The notes: generated from the sequence alone by a model not told the origin. DNA of 34,738 nucleotides from an uncultured Clostridia bacterium (GCA_947629535.1 CANREC010000008.1:1-34738), one strand, 5' to 3'. Numbered from the stretch's first letter, positions 15,702-22,190 are shown. Program-made: numbers and translations.

Positions 15702-15721
15702 TTTTCCAATCGATTGGAAAA
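15702..15721. promoter_or_regulatory. Perfect 20-bp palindrome, candidate binding site
   Basis: TTTTCCAATC / GATTGGAAAA is a gapless palindrome just upstream of the DUF3102-like gene. Gapless AT-GC-AT symmetry is typical of operator or parS-like sites rather than RNA hairpins. Binding by the 360-aa protein is a guess from position. Confidence 0.5.
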
Positions 15722-15760
15722 TGAACATTTCGAACATTTATTTTGTTAGTTTCTTTCATT

Positions 15761-15872
15761 CCCCTCGCCGTGACGGGACTTTTCCGCCCCGCCACGGTTT
15801 TTAGGGGATCGTGCGCCCGGGCTTCGGTTCGGCCCACAGCCTACGCGCTCTCCCGCGCTTCGCTGTGCCCGG
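15761..15872. other. Structured noncoding GC-rich region, candidate single-strand origin
   Basis: The 215-bp gap 15669-15883 has no gene. It holds two folded blocks. The first is CCCCT (15761-15765) / AGGGG (15803-15807) enclosing CCGTGACGGG (15768-15777) / CCCGCCACGG (15788-15797). The second is CCGGGC (15817-15822) / GCCCGG (15867-15872) enclosing CACAGC (15835-15840) / GCTGTG (15862-15867) and GCGC pairs. In rolling-circle replicons such multi-hairpin regions serve as lagging-strand origins; here that is inference. A transcription terminator or attenuator is an alternative for the first block (T5 follows on the plus strand). Confidence 0.45.
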
Positions 15873-15883
15873 ACAAATTAAAG

Positions 15884-16285
15884 TCATAAATCGATAAGAA
15901 GATAACGTGAAGGGAAATACCCGAACGCCGTGATCTTCAAATTGCCGAGAATCGTCTCGCACTCAGCATCGGATAAACTCTCGATATACCCATGTGAAAA
16001 TTTGCAGACAAAATAATTCTTGAAAAACATAAAAGCGACTTTAGCATCATCCCTTATAATCATCGTGACGACCGAGTTATCATCATGTGCGCCGGAATCA
16101 TCGGCATATATCAGACACTCGATCCCATTGATAACCAACTTATAAATGTTCGGACAAATACAACAAAGCGCCTTTGCGACAGCATCAACAGCACAGACAT
16201 CCAAAATCGTAGGCTTGAACTCTGTAAGCTCAGCGCCTTCGTTTTGTACCGTCGCCAAAATACCCTTAATGAGCTTCCTTTCCAT
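15884..16285 (-). CDS. Hypothetical protein, early region of the element
   Basis: This 133-aa protein has no signal peptide or clear membrane span; it has several Cys residues (CAVDAVAKALCCICPN) and a hydrophobic centre. I recognise no family. It overlaps the 3' end of the upstream membrane-protein gene by 20 nt, so the two are probably translated together. GAGGAG lies 10 nt before ATG 16285. Confidence 0.65.
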   Translation of the reverse strand: MERKLIKGILATVQNEGAELTEFKPTILDVCAVDAVAKALCCICPNIYKLVINGIECLIYADDSGAHDDNSVVTMIIRDDAKVAFMFFKNYFVCKFSHGYIESLSDAECETILGNLKITAFGYFPSRYLLIDL

Positions 16286-16493
16286 TGCAATCGATCTCCT
16301 CTATGTTCAGCGTCTCCGCTTCCGAAGCCGGTAAAATATCCTCAGCCGTCTGCGCCTTGGTCTCATCGTGAAGATCCCAACACCCCTTTTTCAATGCGAT
16401 AAAACCGCCTATGATAAAAAGCGGAGTGCATATCGCCGCAAAAATACACCAAAAAGCTCCGATCCCCGCCAACATCCATATCCACCAATACAT
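16266..16493 (-). CDS. Small membrane protein, early region of the element
   Basis: This 75-aa protein starts MYWWIWMLAG and has one long or two short hydrophobic spans (about 2-35, with a Pro at about 22), then an acidic tail (DLHDETKAQTAEDI ...). AAGGAGGA 7 nt before ATG 16493 fixes the start; an open frame continues upstream to 16604 but without a good site. Possible superinfection-exclusion, holin-like or coat-related role; none is shown by sequence. Confidence 0.65.
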   Translation of the reverse strand: MYWWIWMLAGIGAFWCIFAAICTPLFIIGGFIALKKGCWDLHDETKAQTAEDILPASEAETLNIEEIDCNGKEAH

Positions 16494-16518
16494 ACACGAT
16501 TCCTCCTTCAAAGGAAAG

Positions 16519-16776
16519 TTAATCACTGTGAATGCGGGCTTTGCAACCGTTAATGTATCCGGCATAATAAATCGATTGATCGCGATTAAACAAACCAATT
16601 TCACGCATATAGTCCCTTTCCATTATCGCAGAGTCAAGATTGAGCTTTGGATTTCGGCTATTGTAGCCCAGCAACCATTGACGCGAATAAAATCGCTTCC
16701 CTTCAGATGCGTGGCTATCCATGCTACGTTTCTTGTGAAAAGCTGCTCGAGACTTGATTGAATGTTTCTTTGCCAT
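16519..16776 (-). CDS. Small basic protein, first gene of the leftward operon
   Basis: This 85-aa protein is basic at its N-terminus (MAKKHSIKSRAAFHKKRS) and includes YYAGYINGCKARI near the end. No family recognised. A near-perfect AAGGAGGTAG precedes ATG 16776. It is the first gene transcribed from the strong regulated promoter at 16842-16870, so it is probably an early protein. Confidence 0.7.
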   Translation of the reverse strand: MAKKHSIKSRAAFHKKRSMDSHASEGKRFYSRQWLLGYNSRNPKLNLDSAIMERDYMREIGLFNRDQSIYYAGYINGCKARIHSD

Positions 16777-16796
16777 TTTGAATCTACCTCCTTGTA

Positions 16797-16895
16797 TTTT
16801 TCTCTAAGAGAAAAATCTAATACAATTAGATTTCAAAATGCATTATAATCTATTTGTTTTAGATTGTCAAGACTTTTTTCTAAGTTTTTTAGATA
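16797..16895. promoter_or_regulatory. Operator cluster of the element's repressor
   Basis: Three sites of the form TCTA(A/T)-N5-TTAGA lie at 16816-16830, 16849-16863 and 16879-16893, with centres 33 and 30 bp apart (about three helical turns). The first has perfect 8-bp arms AAATCTAA / TTAGATTT. A fourth symmetrical element TTTTTCTC-TAA-GAGAAAAA lies at 16797-16815. One site fills the spacer of the leftward promoter, one covers its start region, and one lies just before the repressor gene. This allows repression of the lytic operon and self-regulation. Confidence 0.8.
16842..16870 (-). promoter_or_regulatory. Perfect leftward promoter of the replication/structural operon
   Basis: On the minus strand TTGACA (16870-16865) and TATAAT (16847-16842) are 17 bp apart, a full consensus match. 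An operator half-site pair (AATCTA ... TAGATT, 16847-16865) fills the spacer, so repressor and RNA polymerase should exclude each other. Transcription would start near 16835 and run through all leftward genes to 3946. Confidence 0.9.
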
Positions 16896-16918
16896 ATAAA
16901 AACAAAATGAGGAGAAAA

Positions 16919-17275
16919 ATGAAAGAAAGACTGCGAAATTTAAGAATTGAAAGCGGAATGACGCAAAAACAATTAGCGCAAACAATCAATAGCACCAATA
17001 AAAACATTTGGGCATACGAAAACGGGTTGGCAACGCCGCCGATCGATGTGCTCAAATCATATGCCGACACGTTCAACGTCTCCGTTGACTATCTCCTCGG
17101 GCGAACAGATGATCTCGGCGCCACGATCCCAACGGCGCAGGATCTGTCACGGGACGAGCGGGAAGTCCTCGAACTTTATGCCGCTCTTTCCCCTACCCGC
17201 AAAGAAGATCTCATGATCTTTCTCCGCGCTCTGAGCGGCAACCCGGCGGATTCCGCCTCAAAAAAGAAAGCATAG
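16919..17275 (+). CDS. Cro/CI-type HTH (XRE) repressor
   Basis: A 118-aa protein with an N-terminal XRE helix-turn-helix (about 3-58: LRIESGMTQKQLAQTINSTNKNIWAYENGLATPP, then SVDYLLGRTD). A short C-terminal acidic/helical part follows (LSPTRKEDLMIFLRAL). Similar small regulators keep prophages silent. ATG 16919 has GAGGAG just before it; an open frame to 16838 crosses the operators and is not used. It is divergent to the early operon across the operator cluster. There is no LexA-like protease domain, so induction must use another route, possibly the BRO-N protein next to it. Confidence 0.88.
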   Translation: MKERLRNLRIESGMTQKQLAQTINSTNKNIWAYENGLATPPIDVLKSYADTFNVSVDYLLGRTDDLGATIPTAQDLSRDEREVLELYAALSPTRKEDLMIFLRALSGNPADSASKKKA

Positions 17276-17306
17276 ACATCAACAAAACCGACAAAGGAGA
17301 ATCTCA

Positions 17307-18158
17307 ATGTCGAATATCAAACTTTTTCAGGAACAGAAGATCCGCACGGCATGGAATGCCGACGAGGAAGAGTGGTACTTCTCTGTCGTCGACGTCGTGG
17401 CAGTTCTCACGGACAGCATAGATCATCAAACCGCACGAAAATATTGGAATAAACTCAAACAACGGCTTGGGAATGAAGGAAGTGAGTTGGTGACAAATTG
17501 TCACCAACTGAAAATGCCATCGCCGCGCGACGGGAAAAACTACCTCACCGACGTTCTCCCGACGAAGGGCATTCTCCGCCTCATCCAATCTATCCCCTCT
17601 CCGAAGGCAGAGCCCTTTAAGGTGTGGCTTGCGCAAGTGGGGAGCGAACGGATGGATGAGATCGCCGATCCCGAGAAGGCGATCATCCGCGGTGCAGATT
17701 ATTATCGCGCAAAAGGTTACTCCGACGGGTGGATCAATCAGAGGCTCCGCACGATCGAGATACGAAAAAAGCTCACCGACGAATGGCGGGCGAGCGGTGT
17801 ACAGGAAGGGAAAGAGTATGCTATCCTCACCAACGATCTCATGCGTGCGTGGAGCGGGCTCTCCGTACAAGAATACAAGGAACACAAAGGGCTCACAAAA
17901 GAAAACCTTCGCGACAACATGACGGACATCGAGCTCATTCTCACGTCGCTTGCAGAGATCACGACAACACGGCTCTCGCAGCGGGAACATCCGCAGGGCC
18001 TCGAAGAGAGCCAGCACGTTGCAAAGCGCGGCGGGGCCGTCGCACGCAGGGCGCGAGAGGATTTTGAGGAGACGACGGGCGAGAGCGCGATCTCCGCTTT
18101 GAATGCAGAAGATAAAGCGCTCCTCGAGACTACGAAACCGGATACGAAACCGGAATGA
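17307..18158 (+). CDS. BRO-N domain protein (DinD/antirepressor-like)
   Basis: A 283-aa member of the BRO N-terminal family, of the type often annotated as DNA-damage-inducible protein D or phage antirepressor. Seen: the N-terminal block IRTAWNADEEEWYFSVVDVVAVLTDS, RKYWNKLKQRL, LRLIQSIPSPKAEPFKVWLAQVG, then WINQRLRTIEIRKKLTDEW and NLRDNMTDIELILT. BRO-N is a DNA-binding domain. The gene follows the repressor by 31 bp with AAAGGAGA at its ATG and is followed by a terminator, so repressor and BRO protein form one rightward unit. A role in prophage induction is inference. Confidence 0.85.
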   Translation: MSNIKLFQEQKIRTAWNADEEEWYFSVVDVVAVLTDSIDHQTARKYWNKLKQRLGNEGSELVTNCHQLKMPSPRDGKNYLTDVLPTKGILRLIQSIPSPKAEPFKVWLAQVGSERMDEIADPEKAIIRGADYYRAKGYSDGWINQRLRTIEIRKKLTDEWRASGVQEGKEYAILTNDLMRAWSGLSVQEYKEHKGLTKENLRDNMTDIELILTSLAEITTTRLSQREHPQGLEESQHVAKRGGAVARRAREDFEETTGESAISALNAEDKALLETTKPDTKPE

Positions 18159-18195
18159 CCAAAAAAACCGTTCTGAAATGCGGATCGGAGAAAGT

Positions 18196-18240
18196 AGTCA
18201 TTTTTTGTCGTGCAAAAAATGACTAAGTTTTTGTTTGTTT
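18196..18240 (+). terminator. Rho-independent terminator after the BRO-N gene
   Basis: Perfect 12-bp stem AGTCATTTTTTG (18196-18207) / CAAAAAATGACT (18213-18224), loop TCGTG, followed by T-rich sequence. It separates the repressor unit from the integrase gene. Confidence 0.8.
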
Positions 18241-18291
18241 TTTAATATATAATTCTCCCAAGGGAAATTTCCCCAAAGGAGAAAACAAAAA

Positions 18292-19545
18292 ATGAATACC
18301 AACCTCATGCGTGAGAAGCTACGCTCAATGATCGAACTCGCCGCCGAGCTCATGTCGATGCTCCCCGACGAGCCGACACGACCACACCTCGTCTTGGTAA
18401 AAGGCGGCGAAGAAGATCTCACATTCACGACAAAGCCCTCCCGCACGCGGGAGGGCTTCCCTATTATATGGGACTCAAAACAATCCAAGAAAAACGATCA
18501 AACAGGCAGTGAAACAAAGACCCGAGAAGAGGCTCCATTCTATTCGCAGGAGGAGATAAAAAGGATGCCGCTACTCAAAGACGGGCATTTCCGCAAAACA
18601 CCCGACGGTTATTGGCAGGTGAGATACCGAAGGGGCGGATATGATATTCAATTCACCTCAAAGTACAAAAAAGTGGTCGTCGAACGCTTTCGTGAATGGG
18701 TCGAAAGCGTAAACAACGACCAAGATCAAAAGAAATTGCCTCAAAACAAGGCAATTACATTCGGAGAATTTGCAGATTTCTACTTCAAAAACGTAAAAGC
18801 AGTGAATGTAAAACCGGTCACTTACGAAATGCAGATGCGCTGTATGAAGAAACACATCTTGCCCGCGCTCGGCGAACTCCAGATCCGCACGATCGCGCCG
18901 ATGAGATGCCAGATCTTCCTCAATTCTCTTCTCGAAAAGGGTTTCGGAAGGACAGCGGAAGAGGCAAAAGTCCTTTTGAAAGAGATCTTCCGCGCAGCCG
19001 TCGGCGAAAAACTCATCACCGATAACCCGATGGACTTCGTGAAGATCCCCAAGCACCACAACGTTCACGGAAAAGCGCTCTCCAAGGAAGAAATAGCCCA
19101 ATTCATAGCGATCTGCAAAAATTCTTTCTACCGTAAGCAATTCATGCTCTTCCTCTACACGGGGATCCGCCGCGGAGAACTTCAAAGCGTACGTTTTGAA
19201 AACGGTTTCGTGATCGTTGCCAACGGAAAGACCCGAAAGAGCGACCGACAACTCTACCGAAAGATCCCGATCGCACCCAATCTCAAACAGTACTTGCCGA
19301 TCTCGCAGGAAGAACTTATGAAATGCGGAAAAGTCATCACCGGCGTTTTCAAAAAAATCTTCCCCTCTCACCAACTCTATGACCTTCGGCATACATTTAC
19401 GACAAGATGTCTTGAGAGCGGGATCTCTAAAGAAGTGGTCGATGTTTGGACAGGACACGTCAACCGATCTGACATGACGACCGCCGTTTACATGCATTTT
19501 TCCGATGAATTCATGCTGAAAGAGATAGAAAAACTCGATTATTGA
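18292..19545 (+). CDS. int: Tyrosine recombinase (integrase)
   Basis: A 417-aa phage-type integrase. The arm/core-binding part (about 85-250) includes YWQVRYRRGGYDIQ and TFGEFADFYFKN. The catalytic domain has R293 (TGIRRGEL), Y363-D-L-R366-H367, H389 (WTGH) and nucleophile Y400 (VYMHF). Y363 replaces the more usual His of the HxLRH motif. The first 80 residues are an unusual extension encoded by sequence with a strong hairpin. AAAGGAGA precedes ATG 18292; a shorter protein starting near MPLLKDG would also be complete. It lies 112 bp from the tRNA attachment site and catalyses integration into the tRNA-Pro 3' end. Confidence 0.93.
   Translation: MNTNLMREKLRSMIELAAELMSMLPDEPTRPHLVLVKGGEEDLTFTTKPSRTREGFPIIWDSKQSKKNDQTGSETKTREEAPFYSQEEIKRMPLLKDGHFRKTPDGYWQVRYRRGGYDIQFTSKYKKVVVERFREWVESVNNDQDQKKLPQNKAITFGEFADFYFKNVKAVNVKPVTYEMQMRCMKKHILPALGELQIRTIAPMRCQIFLNSLLEKGFGRTAEEAKVLLKEIFRAAVGEKLITDNPMDFVKIPKHHNVHGKALSKEEIAQFIAICKNSFYRKQFMLFLYTGIRRGELQSVRFENGFVIVANGKTRKSDRQLYRKIPIAPNLKQYLPISQEELMKCGKVITGVFKKIFPSHQLYDLRHTFTTRCLESGISKEVVDVWTGHVNRSDMTTAVYMHFSDEFMLKEIEKLDY
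18433..18458 (+). other. Strong GC hairpin inside the integrase 5' region
   Basis: AAGCCCTCCCGC / GCGGGAGGGCTT, 12-bp perfect arms around a 2-nt centre, coding for KPSRTREGF. No U-run follows (TTCCC). It resembles a terminator copied into a coding sequence and may slow or limit full-length integrase synthesis. Confidence 0.55.
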
Positions 19546-19600
19546 CCCATTTTCCTACCCATTTTCCTACCCAAAATAATATTTTTTATTTAATTTTGGC

Positions 19601-19659
19601 AAAAAAAGACGCCTCATCTTGTGATTGATTTTACCAAACAAACACAAGATATGGCGTTT
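19601..19659 (-). terminator. Element-supplied terminator for tRNA-Pro
   Basis: Read on the minus strand, directly after the tRNA CCA end: stem AACGCCATATCTTGTG pairing with CACAAGATGAGGCGTC, then seven T residues (plus-strand A-run 19601-19607). Because it lies inside the element, integration replaces the tRNA's own trailer (3368-3408) with this one. Confidence 0.8.
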
Positions 19660-19683
19660 TGGTCGAGGAGACGTGATTTGAAC
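19658..19683. repeat. attR: Right attachment site (26-bp direct repeat within tRNA-Pro)
   Basis: Identical to 3403-3428. This copy is the T-loop, T-stem and acceptor end of the complete tRNA-Pro gene, so crossover preserves the tRNA sequence. The integrase gene ends 112 bp away, the usual arrangement for tRNA-targeting integrases. Confidence 0.93.
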
Positions 19684-19736
19684 ACGCGACCTCTTGGTCC
19701 CGAACCAAGCGCGCTACCAAACTGCGCTACTCCTCG
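19660..19736 (-). tRNA. tRNA-Pro (CGG)
   Basis: A 77-nt tRNA including an encoded CCA. Acceptor CGAGGAG pairs with CTCCTCG. D-arm GCGC-AGTTTGGTA-GCGC, anticodon stem CTTGG/CCAAG with loop TTCGGGA (anticodon CGG), and T-arm CGTG-TTCAAAT-CACG. All stems pair. It reads proline codon CCG. It is the attachment gene of the element on its left. Confidence 0.97.
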
Positions 19737-19828
19737 CCGACCTCTGTCATTATAGCAAATGCAGACGGCAAAATCAAGCTTTTTCGGTATCCTTTTTGTC
19801 CCCAAGACGATGAATTTTCGGGAAAGTA

Positions 19829-19857
19829 TTGACTTTCTCGCTCCTGAACTCTATAAT
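19829..19857 (+). promoter_or_regulatory. Promoter of tnaA
   Basis: TTGACT (19829-19834) and TATAAT (19852-19857), 17-bp spacer. The start would be near 19864, giving a leader of only about 22 nt, so there is no room for a TnaC-type leader peptide. Confidence 0.85.
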
Positions 19858-19885
19858 ATTTATGTTAAAATCAAGGAGGATCGCC

Positions 19886-21265
19886 ATGAAACCCATTTAC
19901 TATCCCGAGCCTTTCCGCATCAAGAGCGTAGAGCCCTTAAAGATCCTGACGCGTGAAGAGCGCGAGGAAAAGATCGCCGCGGCGCATTACAACGTGTTCT
20001 CGCTTGCGGCAACCGACGTATATATCGACCTTTTGACCGACAGCGGCACGGGAGCCATGTCCTCCGCGCAGTGGGCGGGCGTCATGGTCGGCGATGAATC
20101 GTACGCGGGCGCGGAGAGCTATTACCGTCTGCAGGAATCGGCCAAAGAGGTCTTTTCCATGCCCTATATCCAACTCGTCCATCAGGGCAGAGCGGCCGAA
20201 AAAGTTCTTCTTCCCATTCTGCTCGAGGGCAAAAAATATGCCATTGCGAACATGCATTTCGACACCACCCGCGCCCATGTGGAACTTGCGGGGGCCCGCG
20301 CCATCGACTGCGTCGTGCCCGAGGCGCTCGACACGGCCGCCTACTTTGATTTCAAGGGCAACATGGACTGCGAAAAGCTTGAATCGCTCATCCATGAGCT
20401 CGGCGCGGAGAACGTCGGCGTCATCATCATGACGATCACAAACAACTCCGCAGGCGGCCAGCCCGTCTCCGTTGAAAACATCGAAAAAACGGCGAAAATC
20501 GCACATAAGTATCAAATTCCGTTCATGATCGACGCTGCCCGCTGTGCCGAAAATGCCTACTTCATCAAACAGCGCGAGGCGGCCTATCGGAACAGCTCCA
20601 TACAGGAGATCATCCATGCATGTTTCAAGGATGCAGACTGTTTCACCATGAGCGCCAAGAAGGACGCGATCGTCAACATGGGCGGTCTCATCGGGTGCAG
20701 GGACAATAAACTCTTTGAAGCGGTCAAACAACGCACGATCTCCTTCGAGGGATTCATCACCTACGGCGGCATGTCGGGAAGGGACATCGAGGCGCTCGCC
20801 ATCGGGCTCAAAGAGGGCATCGACGAGAACTATCTTCGCTACCGCATCGGGCAGATGGAATATCTTGCCGCTCGGCTCGACGAGGCGGGCATCCCCTACC
20901 AGAGCCCCGTCGGCGGACATGCCGTCTTTGTGGACGCCAAGAAAGTACTGCCCAACATCCCCTACTATCAATTCCCCGCACAGGCGCTCGCCGTGGAACT
21001 CTATCTCGAGGCAGGCATCCGCGCATGTGACATCGGGTCCTTCCTGCTCGGCAACGATCCCGACACGGGCAAGCAGCTCGAGGCGGACTTTGAGTTCACC
21101 CGTCTCGCCATTCCCCGCCGTGTCTACACGCAGTCGCACCTCGACGTCATCGCCGACGCGCTCATCAACATCAAGGAACGCGCCGCCTCGATCAAGGGGT
21201 ATGAGATCGTGGAGGAACCGCCCATTCTGCGCCACTTCACGGCAAAGCTCAGACCCGTGAAATAA
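19886..21265 (+). CDS. tnaA: Tryptophanase (tryptophan indole-lyase)
   Basis: This 459-aa PLP enzyme of the beta-eliminating lyase family splits tryptophan into indole, pyruvate and ammonia. Family blocks: [38 protein letters not shown], the PLP-lysine segment [13 protein letters not shown], and [12 protein letters not shown]. Three places separate tryptophanase from tyrosine phenol-lyase and all point to tryptophanase: FDTT (Asp, not Thr), IGSFLLG (Ile where TPL has the substrate-binding Arg), and LRHFTAKL (His, not Phe). Start ATG 19886 has AAGGAGGA. It is monocistronic with its own promoter and terminator; no tnaB permease is adjacent. Residual doubt concerns substrate only. Confidence 0.9.
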   Translation: MKPIYYPEPFRIKSVEPLKILTREEREEKIAAAHYNVFSLAATDVYIDLLTDSGTGAMSSAQWAGVMVGDESYAGAESYYRLQESAKEVFSMPYIQLVHQGRAAEKVLLPILLEGKKYAIANMHFDTTRAHVELAGARAIDCVVPEALDTAAYFDFKGNMDCEKLESLIHELGAENVGVIIMTITNNSAGGQPVSVENIEKTAKIAHKYQIPFMIDAARCAENAYFIKQREAAYRNSSIQEIIHACFKDADCFTMSAKKDAIVNMGGLIGCRDNKLFEAVKQRTISFEGFITYGGMSGRDIEALAIGLKEGIDENYLRYRIGQMEYLAARLDEAGIPYQSPVGGHAVFVDAKKVLPNIPYYQFPAQALAVELYLEAGIRACDIGSFLLGNDPDTGKQLEADFEFTRLAIPRRVYTQSHLDVIADALINIKERAASIKGYEIVEEPPILRHFTAKLRPVK

Positions 21266-21279
21266 CTTTGGCATATTGC

Positions 21280-21312
21280 AGCGCCCCGTGCAGAGATGCG
21301 CGGGGCTTTTTC
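21280..21312 (+). terminator. Terminator of tnaA
   Basis: AGCGCCCCGTGC / GCGCGGGGCT stem (one bulge, loop AGAGAT) followed by TTTTTC, 14 nt after the tnaA stop codon. Confidence 0.85.
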
Positions 21313-21320
21313 TTACGAAA

Positions 21321-21543
21321 ACACGATAGCTATGCCGTTCCCGCTTTCACGAAGTGTCTGAAGGGTTTGGGGCCCCTTCGGCCCTGCGGGCCACTTCCCC
21401 TGAAAGGGGCAGCGAGGATAAGGTGACCCTTCGACAGGCTCAGGGTGACGATTTGATCGGCGCCCTTTTCACTGCGCTCAGCATTCATATCAAAAATATT
21501 ATTACACGTGTTATATAACATATGTTATTATAATGAATGCTGA
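21321..21543. repeat. Interspersed repeats and AT-rich inverted repeat
   Basis: The first part (to about 21455) is repeat-rich (GGGGCCCCTTCGGCCCTGCGGG; GACCCTTCGACAGGCTCAGGGTGACG). From 21478 to 21543 a 66-bp unit has perfect 11-bp ends TCAGCATTCAT / ATGAATGCTGA and an AT-rich, partly palindromic interior (TTATATAACATATGTTAT). It has no coding capacity. The unit looks like a tiny MITE or a cruciform-type regulatory element. Confidence 0.55.
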
Positions 21544-21567
21544 CCTGTGCACTCGCTCGGACCCCTC

Positions 21568-21772
21568 TATAAATGACCTTGCCGACAAAACCCGATAGAC
21601 GTACACCGTCTATGTTCTGTCGAGCGCGGTCTCGTCGCCGCAAGCTACGCTTTTTCGTCTTTGTCTGCGCCAAAGACTTTTTTCGCTCCGCTGCGGCTCC
21701 TCTTCCCAAAAAATCTTGCTGCGCGATCTTTTTTGGGATCCCTGTTATAAATGACCTTGCCGACAAAACTCG
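21568..21772 (+). pseudogene. Degenerate copies of the rnpB 3' end
   Basis: Two 27-nt direct copies (21568-21594 and 21746-21772, one mismatch) begin TATAAATGACC and continue with CCGACAAAAC(C/T)CG. They resemble the sense strand of the rnpB 3' end, ATAAATGACC...CGACAGAACCCG. Between them, 21614-21631 is an exact 18-nt copy of rnpB 21851-21868 in rnpB antisense orientation; it pairs with the first copy around the small hairpin ATAGACG/CGTCTAT. A further hairpin (TCCCAAAAAA ... TTTTTTGGGA, 21706-21739) lies between. No gene. Probably remnants of duplication or integration events at the rnpB 3' end. Confidence 0.55.
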
Positions 21773-21790
21773 CTTCTATCTCTCATCAAT

Positions 21791-21829
21791 ATTACGACGC
21801 CGCCCCACAATGTGGGGCGGCGTCGTAAT
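21791..21829 (-). terminator. Long hairpin at the rnpB 3' end
   Basis: Perfect 19-bp inverted repeat (21791-21809 / 21811-21829, e.g. ACGACGCCGCCCCACA) immediately after, and slightly overlapping, the P1 3' strand of rnpB. On the minus strand it has no U-run, so it may act in 3'-end stabilisation or processing as much as termination. Confidence 0.5.
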
Positions 21830-22190
21830 ACGAGCGGACCTATAAGCCGGGTTCTGTCGAGCGCGGTCATTTATCTACTCCCGCCGTCACCGACGGGCTC
21901 AAGCGTTATTCACGGACTTTCTCGGGCGGGCAACCCTATATGAAAAAGTCCCAAACTTGCATCGGACGGGGTTTACATGGCACGGGGCGTTACCGTCCCG
22001 TCGGTGAGCTCTTACCTCGCCTTTCCATCCTTACTTGCCTTCGCACGAGTGCGGAGACAGGCGGTCTATTTCTGTTGCACTTTCCTTGGGGTCGCCCCCA
22101 CCTGACGTTATCAGGCGTCCTGCCCTGCGATGCCCGGACTTTCCTCATCGTGCGCATACGTCACGCCGCGACCGCGCAGTCCGCTCGTAT
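21828..22190 (-). ncRNA. rnpB: RNase P RNA (A-type)
   Basis: The catalytic RNA that matures tRNA 5' ends. On the minus strand the 5' region has the universal GAGGAAAGTCCGGGC and the 3' region has GACAGAACCCGGCTTATAGG. The P1 helix joins ATACGAGCGGAC (5' end, 22190-22179) with GTCCGCTCGTAT (3' end, 21839-21828), which sets the limits at about 363 nt, normal for the A type. Only single ends of mature RNA would need mapping. Confidence 0.95.

Larger units (their letters stand above)
3403..19683. mobile_element. Integrated inovirus-like (filamentous phage) element in tRNA-Pro
   Basis: A 16.25-kb unit is bounded by 26-bp direct repeats. It carries a tyrosine integrase next to the intact tRNA, a lysogeny-type repressor/operator region, a Rep_1 HUH initiator with a matching origin, a row of membrane-anchored surface proteins, a 30-aa membrane peptide and a Zot/pI-like ATPase. 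All replication and structural genes run leftward as one long unit from a single strong promoter at 16842-16870. Seen: the repeats, motifs and gene order. Inferred: filamentous-phage identity. No tail, capsid, terminase, relaxase or type IV secretion gene is present, which argues against a tailed phage or a conjugative element. The size is at the large end for inoviruses. Confidence 0.75.

Noticed and set aside
16838-16918. N-terminal extension of the XRE repressor to an ATG at 16838
   Set aside because: It would encode the operator/promoter region and lacks an RBS; GAGGAG before 16919 and the HTH starting right after it support the later start.
3403-19683. Integrative conjugative element
   Set aside because: Integrase, Rep and a membrane ATPase could suggest one, but no relaxase, VirB4/VirB6-like or peptidoglycan hydrolase gene is present; the HUH protein is a Rep_1 replication initiator and the block order fits a filamentous phage better.
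19886-21265. Tyrosine phenol-lyase instead of tryptophanase
   Set aside because: The three specificity positions visible (FDTT, IGSF, LRHF) are those of tryptophanase.
19937-21274. 445-aa minus-strand open frame
   Set aside because: Antisense to tnaA, whose motifs are unambiguous.
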